DNA from: Atopobium sp.
GTDB lineage: Bacteria > Actinomycetota > Coriobacteriia > Coriobacteriales > Atopobiaceae
DNA: 13,046 nt
Reading direction: 5' to 3'
Assembly: GCA_015259045.1 (NCBI GenBank)
Contig: JABZHD010000017.1
Location: forward strand, 1 to 13,046
The translations under genes and the position numbers were made by a program. A model generated the notes under the pieces. The model was not told the DNA's origin. It ran no database searches and saw only the letters and a list, made by a program, of their open reading frames with translations. Each line of letters opens with the position of its first letter. Within the stretch, counting starts at the first letter, position 1. Below, in pieces: positions 1-8,300 of the stretch.

Positions 1-512
1 TTAACAGCATCAAAAGTTAAAGAATCATCAGCAATAATAGAAAGCAACTTATCTTTAACGGCCTCTGGAAGCGTGAAACCTAGCTGTAGATTATCGAGTT
101 GTTCTTCGACCCAAAGTTGTTCCTGTGATGAAAACTCTCCATCAGCTCGGAGAAAATAACACATTGTAGAAACGTATGCATAGAGGAAGTTAAAGCGCTT
201 TGTTCCAGCAAGATAAGCACCCTGCTTGATGCCATCGCCAAATCCACTCATTCGAGCTTGTTTACGACGTGCTGCAGGTGTGTTTTCCTTAATAACATTA
301 ACTCCGTCAGTAACAGCCTTTGAGACGTTAGATGCAGTTTCGATTGCGTTATCTGCAACTCCTTTAGCGGTTGCAGATAGAGCATCTCCTGCAGCAGATA
401 TAATGCTCTGTGCATTAGCGGGAATATGTGCTTCATCAATTTTCTTAAGAAGCTGATCCTTGCCGCCAACCAATTTGTTACGAGCTGCATCTAAATCAAT
501 GGTAGGCTTCAT
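1..512 (-). CDS. TerB-like domain protein, C-terminus cut by window edge
   Basis: This open frame reads leftward from an ATG at 510-512 and has no stop before the window edge (170 codons visible). The start is preceded by AGGA with a 6-base spacer, a good RBS. The first ~100 residues are Ala/Lys/Asp/Val-rich and probably amphipathic helix, with no signal peptide or membrane segment. From about residue 103 it becomes a compact helical segment containing the acidic motif RADGEFSSQEQLWVEEQL; Ala123-Asp124-Gly125-Glu126 match the ADGE/DGEIS signature of TerB-type (tellurite-resistance B/DjlA N-terminal) domains. In that family the acidic loop binds metal and the domain is often membrane-associated in stress-response modules. 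The role here is unknown. Tellurite resistance should not be assumed, because no other ter gene is visible. It is transcribed in the same direction as the adhesin operon but separated from it by a terminator. Confidence 0.8.
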   Translation of the reverse strand, partial: MKPTIDLDAARNKLVGGKDQLLKKIDEAHIPANAQSIISAAGDALSATAKGVADNAIETASNVSKAVTDGVNVIKENTPAARRKQARMSGFGDGIKQGAYLAGTKRFNFLYAYVSTMCYFLRADGEFSSQEQLWVEEQLDNLQLGFTLPEAVKDKLLSIIADDSLTFDAV

Positions 513-741
513 AAGAAGTCCTTTCTGTAAGAGAAATCTATATGATTAGTATTTCCAGCTAAAATGGAACTTCTGTACAACAGAATGGACAGAAGAACAG
601 TACGACACAGATTTCTTCAGTAATTATTAGAAATTATGATTTCGAAACAGACGATAGATAAAAGTATTTCTGTAAAAGGTCGTATATTTTTCGTTAATGG
701 ATAAATCTTCAAAGATGAATTTGCAGAAAAATTTGCATAAA
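513..741. other. Gene-free AT-rich region upstream of the TerB-like gene
   Basis: Together with the terminator at 742-771 and the bases to 822, this makes a gap of about 310 bases without a credible coding frame. It should contain the promoter of the leftward TerB-like gene, but I could not settle on a -35/-10 pair. It holds the TTCTGT-type inverted repeat, a short TTCCA/TGGAA inverted repeat at 553-569, and one copy of AATGGACAG at 584-592. Confidence 0.5.
571..585. promoter_or_regulatory. Inverted repeat upstream of the TerB-like gene
   Basis: TTCTGT-ACA-ACAGAA is a perfect 6+6 inverted repeat lying 59 bases upstream of the TerB-like start. An overlapping arm, ACAGAAG at 589-595, can also pair with CTTCTGT at 570-576. 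Further TTTCTGTAA copies sit at 522-530 and 667-675. The arrangement would suit an operator. No cognate regulator is identified, so this is a pattern-only call. Confidence 0.3.
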
Positions 742-771
742 AAATAACCCCGGGAAAGTCCGGGGTTATTT
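742..771 (-). terminator. Intrinsic terminator of the adhesin operon
   Basis: A perfect 12-bp stem (AAATAACCCCGG, loop GAAAGT, CCGGGGTTATTT) lies 51 bases downstream of the stop codon at 823. Read on the minus strand the stem is followed by a T-rich run, as expected of a factor-independent terminator. It insulates the TerB-like gene from the surface-protein transcript. A-rich bases on the other side could let it work in both directions, although no plus-strand gene needs it. Confidence 0.93.
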
Positions 772-802
772 CGTAAAACGATAAAACCTTAGAGACGAGA
801 AG

Positions 803-812
803 ATCGCTCTAG
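803..812 (+). repeat. Left arm of an inverted repeat flanking the second adhesin gene
   Basis: ATCGCTCTAG here is the exact reverse complement of CTAGAGCGAT at 5287-5296. The match continues as TTAG after a 3-base insertion (CAG). The two arms bracket the whole 823-5274 gene, one between stop and terminator and one just before the RBS. The arm is short, so it may be coincidental. Confidence 0.45.
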
Positions 813-822
813 CAGTTAGATC

Positions 823-3800
823 TTACTTCTGCTTGCGAGCCCTTAGTGCAAAGCCGAGAGCAGTGATGCCAGAAGCAACCATGCCAACAGAAGCAATTAC
901 AAGCTCAGCGACATCGCCAGTGTCTGGCAGAACACGCTTCTTCTTGGTCTTAGAAGGCTTGTGTGGATCAGAGCTAGGAGTTGGCTCAGGGCTAGGAGTT
1001 GGCTCAGGATCTGGTGTTGGCTGAGGCTCAGGCTCTGGATAGTCGTTAGTGAAGACCAGAGGAGGCGTGCTGTTGCACTCGCACTGATCAACCTCTGATA
1101 CGGTTCCATCTTCAGCGGTCTTAGTAATGTGATAGGTGAAATCAAGCTCGCCATCATCATTCTTAAAGACGGTGTAGGTGAGGGTGTAGACGGACTTGTC
1201 GTAAGTAACCCTCTGGTTAGTGCCGGTAACCTCTTTGATGGTGTAAACATAGGTGCCAGGCTGCGTAAAGACTAGCTCACCGAAGTTATTATCGCCAGAA
1301 ACTGCAACAGAAGTCTCAACGCTATCTGTTGTTGCGTTGTTTGGCATTGGGTAGGAAGGATCGTTACGGGTGAGCGTGAACTTGAAGACATCCTGAGTTG
1401 TTGCAGTGCGTGGGTTGCCGCCGTTGTCGTCGGGGAGAACTGATGGATAGTCGGTTGGAGCATCTGGTGCGTTACCAGTAACAACCTTCTGGACAACTGG
1501 ATAGTCCCTGGCTGGCAGTGGATCAGGATAGACATTAGTAAAGACAGCGCCTGTTGCATCGTTATGCTCGCCAAGGTCAACGGTAGTAACGTTTCCGTCC
1601 TCGTCAGTCTTGGTCATAGTACGTGTTGCCTCAAGCTGGCCAGTACCGTCGTCAGTAACGTTATAGGTAACGGTGTAGACGCTCTGATCGTACTGGATGT
1701 TCTGGGTGCCGGTAACCTCTTTGATGGTGTACACGTAGGTGCCAGGCTGAGTGAACGTAATGTTGCGGAATACAGCGTCGCCACCGAGAAGCCTGCGTGT
1801 ACGAGCAGTATTGCCGGTAGATCCCTCAGGCATAGGGCTGGATGGATCAAGGCGTGTCATCTCAAAGATAAAGACGTTAGGAGCGTCGCCCTCGTCTTCA
1901 GAGCCGTTCGCCAGGAAGTTGTTGATCAGGCTCTCGGCAAAGCTGCCGCTTGCAGTGTCGTCGGCGCTTGTCGCGCTTGCAGTGCTTGTGGCGCCTGCTG
2001 CGCTAACGTTACTTGAGCTCAGGTAAGAATTAACCAGAGACGCAGGTGAAGGCCCTCCAGGTATAGGAACAACTGGGTAATCGCCTTCGACAATCTTGGT
2101 AACGGATGGCGTCACAATGGTAGGCCTGACATTGTAGACATTTACCAGCGACTGAGTGGTGGTGTACTGCTCGACGCGAGAAATACTACTTCTAGTTGAA
2201 ACGTAGGAATTAGGAACGTTCTCGGTGATGGTGTACGAAACAGTATCAGCAGCAGTATTGTCTACGTACTTACGAAGACCCTTGTAGACAATGGTGTAGG
2301 TGTTATCTCCATTATCGGTAACCTCAGGCGCAATGGTGCTGGTATCAAGGTTCTTATCGTTAGAGAGAACCAGATTGTTAGCACCAAAATCAGCTGTGGA
2401 TGGGCGCTTACCAGCTGCATTGTTGTTATCGTCCCAGACCTTATTGATCTTGAGGTCAATGCCTGCATAGCTCAGAGCGTGAGTGGAGAGGGTACGAGTG
2501 GAGTGGTTACCAGCAATGTCGTAGTCAAGAACGCTGCTGAATACGCTGCGATTACCGTCGTAGGAAGCATCAACGTTGTCGGCAACCTTATACGTGACGT
2601 CAATAAAGCCGCCGCTATTTGCAGCAAGTGCGTGCGTTGAAGTAAACAGTACCATGTCGGCCTCAGCAGGATTGGTGACTACGGTGTAGTCGCCAGGCTG
2701 TGGAGCATGGTTTGCAGTGTAGGTAACACCAGGGTTCAGCTTGATGTACTGGTAAGAGAAGTTGGAAGAAGAACTTACGCCCTCAAGTGTAAGAGGAAGC
2801 TGAGTTGCACCTTCTGGATTGATGCCAGCACCGCGGTCTGCAGACTTGGAGAGCAAAGGAACAAAGAGCTGCGTGGTATTTGCAGTGTTACCGGTGTTAT
2901 TGCGGACAGCAATGTGAACAGTTGCGGTGTCATCGCGCTGCATAACAGGGGTAGTTGCGCCTGGATTTGCGGAGTCGTACGTGTAATCAGTTACGGTTCC
3001 AGAGATAACGTCCTTTACAGAAAGGGTAGATGCAGCAGCAATGGCAGATGCCTGAGCAATGTTGATACCAGGGCGCTCGGAGAGAGAAACCATGGTCTCG
3101 CCAGAGTTGACGCTGTTGCCAAATAGGCTGGTGTACTGGGAAGTGTTCCAGTTGCTGCGGTCCCAGTGCTCAGACTTAATTTGAGCACCAATCTCCTTGA
3201 AGTCTTTGGTGGTAATGCCAACAAAGTCATTGATGTGATAGATGCCCTTGCCTGCAAGATCAGTGGTGTGGACATCCATGCTCAGAGTCATGTTCTTGCT
3301 GGTAAAGTCTGGCTGATACTGGCCGCGAGTCTCGTCGCCAACATCAATGGTGTACTTCCAAACCTTAACAGCTACGCCGTCCTTATCGTACGTCCCTACA
3401 AACTCAGGAGCACTGAGCGTGCCGTTAGAAACGGTAAGGTTGCTGTAAGTGAAGCCCTCAGGCATGATGACGTAGAGCACTGGCTCCTGAAGAGGGTTCC
3501 AGTCCCAGTTTGCGTCGTCGATGCGACCAGAAATCTTGAAGGTCTCGCCGCCGTTAATCTGGGTCTTATCGATGCTACCAACACCGTTAAGAACCTTAGG
3601 TGCGCCGGACTTAGCGGTCAATGTAACGCCTGCGTCAGGAGTGGTACCGGTGTCGTAGAGCTTGACGTTAGTGACAACGTCGGCGTTAGTGCCCTTCTTC
3701 CAAGAGCCGTAAACGCCGTTGGAGATGTAGCTCCAGCCATAGTACTCGTCAGTAACATGCTTGTTGTTTGGATTCCATGTATCGAGAAGATCGCTCATTG

Positions 3801-5274
3801 GCCTAATGCCATCGTATCCGCCAAGAATTGGACCAAGGTCAACCTTGATGGAAGTGATGGAGGTATTGATATCAAGGCCAAGGGCAGTGTTGGTGATAAG
3901 TGCGGAGACACCAGAGGTGCGCAGAATGCTTGGGTCAGCAGTTCCGCTCGTGCCGTCTGATGCAGTCCAGTGAATTGGACCATAGGTCATACCAGCCTTG
4001 TAAGGGATGGTGACGCCACGGATGATAGCGGTCTGGTTCTGATCGATGGTCATCTCGAGCGTCTTTGGAGCGGTGTCTGAGGAGAGCTCGTTCTTGATGA
4101 GGTAGGTGCCAAGACGAACGTTGTAGGTATCGTTTTTCTTGTATGCCCAGTTAGGAGCTGTGTCGACAAGAGCGTGTGTGGTAAGACGCTCTGGGTTAAG
4201 ACCGTCAATTACGGTAACCGTAAGCGTAGAAGAAGCGTTTGCGGAGGTACGGTTGACGTTTGAGGTGTCATTCCAAACGGACATAGTGAGGTTCTTGATG
4301 GTGATGTTAAAGGTTGAGTTGTTAGGTCTGGTGCTTGATGCAGGAACCTTAATCTGTGGCTTAAAGGTTGGGGTGCCTGCGTAAGAGCCTGGCTCGTTCC
4401 ACTCGACTGTTGCGGTCTTGTTAGTGCCGTCATCGGTAGTAGAGACGATGGTACCTGGGGTGTTGTAGAGGCTGGTCTCGTTGACACCAACTAGCTCCAT
4501 ATCGCTTGGGTAGACAACCTGAACTGTAGTCTTGCTGTTAGCCTCGGTGAGTACCTTAGAGCCTGTGGTAGAAACCTGCAGGGTAGAGGTGGTGCCACCC
4601 TTAGAGAGAACCTCGGTGGACTGATCAGCCCAGAAACCATAGGTCATGGCGTCAGCTGCAGTAACAGATGAGGTATGTGGATCAATGTTTTGTGTTGCAG
4701 CGGTGCTCAAGCTAACACGAATTGCATTTGCGATAACCTGGCTTGCGCTCTGGTTCTCAACAGCATCGTCAAGCTTGAACTGAATTTCTCCCCTGGAAGA
4801 AACCTGGGTCAGGCCGTTATTGGTCATGTAGACCAAATCACCACTGCGGTTCTTCTCGGAACTTGCGCCAGGATAGCCGTAAGGAAGGGTTCCCGTTCCC
4901 GTAGGTGTGGTAACCAGGTTAGAGAAGCTGGTGTTTGAGATGCCACCAACGGTAAACGTTGCACCTGGAAGACCTGTGACATAGAGTCCATCTCCAAACC
5001 TCACGTTGAGGTAGGTTGGCGAGAACTGCAGCGAGGCAGGGATTGTATAGCCAACATTCAAGGCGTAGGTGACTCCCGCCTTAAGCGCAGGGGTTTGACC
5101 TGCAAGAAGGTCAGCAACTTGGGCGTGAGTCGACGCATCTTCAATGCTCAGAGCATTGATTTGAAGACCTGTGGTGTCTTCTGCGTAAGCCACGCTAAGG
5201 TTGGGCAGCAATGCTGCGACGAATGCAACGGCAGCTAAAAGCAATCCCGCTACAATCCTTGCCTTACTTTTCAT
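823..5274 (-). CDS. LPXTG-anchored giant adhesin with Cna-B and two FctA-like isopeptide domains
   Basis: This is a 1483-residue secreted wall protein, probably an adhesin; its ligand is unknown. Residues 1-31 form a signal peptide with likely cleavage after AYA. Residues ~32-930 are beta-rich, Thr/Ser/Asn-rich and not assigned to a named family. A Cna-B-like domain follows (~939-1048; Lys945, Glu1018 and Asn1045 fit an isopeptide triad). Two FctA/Spy0128-type pilin isopeptide-linker domains come next: ~1052-1250 (Lys1060, Glu1186, Asn1247, with a Ser/Ala-rich insertion) and ~1254-1412 (Lys1263, Glu1348, Asn1410). A Pro/Glu/Thr repeat crosses the wall, then LPDTG at 1449-1453, a hydrophobic segment and the tail RARKQK. 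The only two cysteines I see are C1398 and C1400. The ATG has AGGA 6 bases upstream (5281-5284). It is probably cotranscribed with the adhesin ending at 5319. I see no WxxxVxVYPK pilin motif, so a pilus backbone role is not supported. Confidence 0.95.
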   Translation of the reverse strand: MKSKARIVAGLLLAAVAFVAALLPNLSVAYAEDTTGLQINALSIEDASTHAQVADLLAGQTPALKAGVTYALNVGYTIPASLQFSPTYLNVRFGDGLYVTGLPGATFTVGGISNTSFSNLVTTPTGTGTLPYGYPGASSEKNRSGDLVYMTNNGLTQVSSRGEIQFKLDDAVENQSASQVIANAIRVSLSTAATQNIDPHTSSVTAADAMTYGFWADQSTEVLSKGGTTSTLQVSTTGSKVLTEANSKTTVQVVYPSDMELVGVNETSLYNTPGTIVSTTDDGTNKTATVEWNEPGSYAGTPTFKPQIKVPASSTRPNNSTFNITIKNLTMSVWNDTSNVNRTSANASSTLTVTVIDGLNPERLTTHALVDTAPNWAYKKNDTYNVRLGTYLIKNELSSDTAPKTLEMTIDQNQTAIIRGVTIPYKAGMTYGPIHWTASDGTSGTADPSILRTSGVSALITNTALGLDINTSITSIKVDLGPILGGYDGIRPMSDLLDTWNPNNKHVTDEYYGWSYISNGVYGSWKKGTNADVVTNVKLYDTGTTPDAGVTLTAKSGAPKVLNGVGSIDKTQINGGETFKISGRIDDANWDWNPLQEPVLYVIMPEGFTYSNLTVSNGTLSAPEFVGTYDKDGVAVKVWKYTIDVGDETRGQYQPDFTSKNMTLSMDVHTTDLAGKGIYHINDFVGITTKDFKEIGAQIKSEHWDRSNWNTSQYTSLFGNSVNSGETMVSLSERPGINIAQASAIAAASTLSVKDVISGTVTDYTYDSANPGATTPVMQRDDTATVHIAVRNNTGNTANTTQLFVPLLSKSADRGAGINPEGATQLPLTLEGVSSSSNFSYQYIKLNPGVTYTANHAPQPGDYTVVTNPAEADMVLFTSTHALAANSGGFIDVTYKVADNVDASYDGNRSVFSSVLDYDIAGNHSTRTLSTHALSYAGIDLKINKVWDDNNNAAGKRPSTADFGANNLVLSNDKNLDTSTIAPEVTDNGDNTYTIVYKGLRKYVDNTAADTVSYTITENVPNSYVSTRSSISRVEQYTTTQSLVNVYNVRPTIVTPSVTKIVEGDYPVVPIPGGPSPASLVNSYLSSSNVSAAGATSTASATSADDTASGSFAESLINNFLANGSEDEGDAPNVFIFEMTRLDPSSPMPEGSTGNTARTRRLLGGDAVFRNITFTQPGTYVYTIKEVTGTQNIQYDQSVYTVTYNVTDDGTGQLEATRTMTKTDEDGNVTTVDLGEHNDATGAVFTNVYPDPLPARDYPVVQKVVTGNAPDAPTDYPSVLPDDNGGNPRTATTQDVFKFTLTRNDPSYPMPNNATTDSVETSVAVSGDNNFGELVFTQPGTYVYTIKEVTGTNQRVTYDKSVYTLTYTVFKNDDGELDFTYHITKTAEDGTVSEVDQCECNSTPPLVFTNDYPEPEPQPTPDPEPTPSPEPTPSSDPHKPSKTKKKRVLPDTGDVAELVIASVGMVASGITALGFALRARKQK
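916..930 (-). other. LPDTG sortase sorting motif
   Basis: Codons for Leu-Pro-Asp-Thr-Gly encode residues 1449-1453. They are followed by about 24 residues of mostly hydrophobic sequence and the basic tail RARKQK. This is the canonical class A-type cell-wall sorting signal layout; cleavage is expected between Thr and Gly. Confidence 0.95.
973..1026 (-). repeat. 18-bp tandem repeat encoding the Pro-rich wall spanner
   Basis: Two perfect copies of an 18-base unit (973-990 and 991-1008) are followed by a degenerate third copy (1009-1026). Each encodes six residues of the P-E-P-T-P-S type, forming the extended stretch before the LPDTG motif. The period is a multiple of three, so slippage would change the stalk length without breaking the frame. 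Confidence 0.85.
1221..1263 (-). repeat. Direct repeat copy 1 (second FctA-like domain)
   Basis: This 43-base segment matches 1707-1749 at 41 of 43 positions. It encodes the conserved strand around the Thr-Ile-Lys-Glu-Val-Thr-Gly motif that carries the catalytic Glu1348. The nucleotide identity exceeds that of the surrounding domain sequence. Confidence 0.9.
1707..1749 (-). repeat. Direct repeat copy 2 (first FctA-like domain)
   Basis: This is the partner of 1221-1263, with two mismatches. It encodes the equivalent strand with Glu1186. The copies are offset by 486 bases, exactly 162 codons, so recombination between them would delete or duplicate one domain in frame. Confidence 0.9.
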
Positions 5275-5286
5275 AGCACATCCTAA

Positions 5287-5296
5287 CTAGAGCGAT
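5287..5296 (-). repeat. Right arm of the inverted repeat flanking the second adhesin gene
   Basis: CTAGAGCGAT is the exact reverse complement of 803-812. It lies in the 44-base gap between the two adhesin genes, immediately upstream of the RBS of the LPDTG protein. That gap contains no other hairpin or terminator. Confidence 0.45.
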
Positions 5297-5318
5297 ACAG
5301 AACCAATCACTTTCTTTC

Positions 5319-8300
5319 TTACTTATTCTTACGACGCTTAGTAATGCCAAGTGAAGTCATTACAGCGGTCATACCAGCGAGAAGTGCAGCAAGAGGTGCT
5401 GCAGCAGAAGCATCTCCGGTGTATGGAGTCTTCTGCTTCTTTTTCTTAGATGGCTTAGTTGGAGTGGAAGGAGTCTCTGGAGTCTCATCCTCTGCAACAG
5501 TAATAGTGAGCTGAATTGTGTCGTTATCAGTTGCAACAGCGTCCTTACCATCTGGCCACTGGACACCATTCCAGGTGAACGAGAAGACCTTGCGGTTGCC
5601 AGCTGCGGAATCAGCAATAGCGCTGAAGGAGCCGGTAACGGTGCCGACAGCGGTGAGCTGGGTGCCTGCAGCAACATTGGAGTCAATGGTGACGCCAGGA
5701 ATGGTGAGCTTCATCCAGCCATCGTTGGCACTTGCCTCATCAACAATGCGCTCAAGGTCAGAGTACGTCCTAATGGAGGAAGGATCGCTGAGCTCAAAGG
5801 TGACGGTAACCGTACGACCGTTGACCTGAACATCGCTGACCTTAAAGCCACTACCAAAGTTGGAAGCCTGGATAGTGTTGGCATCAAGGTTGCTTGGAAG
5901 TGTCATTCCCTCAGGAACGGTCAGAGTTGCTGTGAACTTGAACTTGAGGTTGCTCAGCGTAATAGTGTCATGGTTGGTATTAGGGTAGGCGCGCTCAATG
6001 TTGTTCATCTGCTCTTGGATAGAGGAAGCAAGAATGGAACCAGTGAGGTTAAAGGTAGAACCTGCCTTCATAGTGATGACCTGGTCATGCTCGGTATTCT
6101 CGTCAGCAAGCATATCTGCAGGAAGGTTCATCTCAATTGGGTTGTTCACAATCAGAGTCTGCTGAATGCCGGTACCACGAGGGTCTCTGCTCGCAGCAAT
6201 CTGAACGCCGTTCCAAGAAAGTTCGAACTTCTTGGTGACGTTGGTGACGGTGTTCTTTGCAAAAGATTCAAAGGTGCCAGTAAGAGTACCTGTAGCGGTG
6301 AGCTCCTGACCATTGGTTACCTGAGTTGGGTCAAGTGTGAGGCCATCAACAGTTACAGTAAGAGGTCTTGCAATCTCTGTGGTAGCTGCGTCGTCTTTGC
6401 CAACTGTCTCGACAGCGTCTTTGAGCTGCTTGTAGTTGGTGTAAGTGCCCTTGAGCTTCAGGGTAACGGTAACTTCCTGACCGTTCACAGAAACGTTTGT
6501 AACCTCAAAGAGATCACCAAGGCCAGAGGTGGTTACTGTTGGATTAGCTGGGACAATAACGCCAGCAGGAAGCGTGAGCTTTGCAGTAAAGGTAGAAGTT
6601 GTGCCAGAAAGCGTAATCTTGGTTAGGTCGTCGAGGCCGCCAGCAATGCCATTCTCAAAAGCGCTCATCTGATTAATGACGGAGGTAGCGTCAATAGCAC
6701 CAGTAAGGCTAAAACTCTGGTTGTTGGAAACTTCCTTGATCTGAGTGGTGTTGCTCTGAGAATCACTCCACATATCAGCAGGAAGATCGCTAGTAAGCTC
6801 TACTCTCTGGATGGAAGGATCCTCTTTCCATTTGAGGTAGTAAGTGACGTCGTTGGTAAGCGTTGCGCCACCGTTGATGGTTGCAGGGGAGTTACCTGCA
6901 GCGTCAGTGAACCAGTAGTGATAGTTGTGACCAATAACAATGCCAAAGAAGGTCATTGGATCATCCGCGTTGTCCAGAATGTGGTTCTCAAAAGTTGCAA
7001 TATTTGTGTAGGCAGTATTGGTGTTAGAGCTGGTAGGACTTGCAATTCCAGCAGTTGTAGCGCTAAGGGTGTTGCCACTGAGGTTCTGAAGCAGCGCATT
7101 GACGTTGGTCTGCTCAGCAACAGTTGGGTGAGTCTTGATAGTTGCAACTTCTCCGCCGTTTGCATCGGTGGTGATGTCAAAGACGTTTGGATTCTGCTTA
7201 AAGACGCTGTTTGCAGAGAAAGTACCACCATTTGCCGAGAAGGACACGGTAAGGTGCTGCTCTTCCCAGTCTGCGTACAAATCAACGGTATCAGTACCTG
7301 CAGGAACAGCAAGGCTGGAATTAGCCGCTACCTCATCGCCAGCGCCGTTTGCCTGAGTGGTCCAGCGCTTGAAGGTTTTACCTGCAATGTTGAAGTTGCT
7401 GTCGAGGTTGTTGACATCAGCGTCAGAGCGAACCGTTACGGTACGGCTAGCGTTGGTGGCAACGCGGTCAATGACAGAGACGCCGTTACCATTGTGGTAC
7501 CTAACGTAAAGCCATGAGGTGTTGGCCTTCCAATGTGGATAGACTGTCATGTCAGAGGTGACCTGGGTATCAGCGGTGAACTGGTGCTCGGTACCAGCAG
7601 CGTCGGTGTAGTACCAGCCGTCAAACTCCTGACCACTTGCATAAGGATCTGCAGGTAGGGTAGTGGAGCCTCCTGCTACAGAAGAAGCAGTTGCAAGAGA
7701 GTTGCCACGCATAGCAAGAGCAGTCTTGTTAGCAGTAGTGCCGTCAGCAAATGTTGGGTTGATGCCGGTAACGCCTGGGGTATTGAGGTCAAAAGTAACG
7801 GTTGCGGCAGGTGCCCAAACGTGCTTCTGACCATCGCTTGAAGCATTAGCAACTGGGTAGGTATAGGTTGCTCCGTTAGCATTAATGAGGTTCAGAGAGT
7901 TAGTTGATGGGTCGGCAAGGGTAAAGAGCGAGAGAACCTCGTTGCCGTTAGCTGCGCCGTTTGTAGGGATAGTGCTACCAAAGCCACTGTTGTAGCTTGG
8001 TGCGTATTTGAGCAGGTAAGAGCCGCCAACAACGTTGTAGTTCTGACGAGTTTGGCCAGCGCCGTTATCGGAGTTCTTGGTAGCAGGGGTTTCTACCAGG
8101 CTGTTTCCGGTGAATTGGATGGAGCCGTTAGTCTGGGCTCCAAAGAGGGCGCCAGAGTTACGACCGTCTCCCTTAATGGTGGAGTTGTTAATGATGACGT
8201 CACCAGTGTTGACGTTAAGACCGCCAGTTCCAGCGTTGGTGAAGTTAAGGGTTGAGTTAGTAACGTTTACTGTTCCACCAGCTACACCAACAGAAATGCC

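Noticed and set aside
3166..3960. 264-codon open frame on the plus strand inside the LPDTG adhesin gene
   Set aside because: It is antisense to a clear surface-protein gene, shows no domain, and its composition follows from the codon bias of the opposite strand. The same applies to the other plus-strand frames within 823-9347.
823..5274. Pilus operon with this gene as backbone pilin
   Set aside because: FctA-like domains suggest pili, but there is no pilin Lys motif that I can see, no class C sortase and no accessory pilin nearby. A monomeric wall-anchored adhesin fits better.
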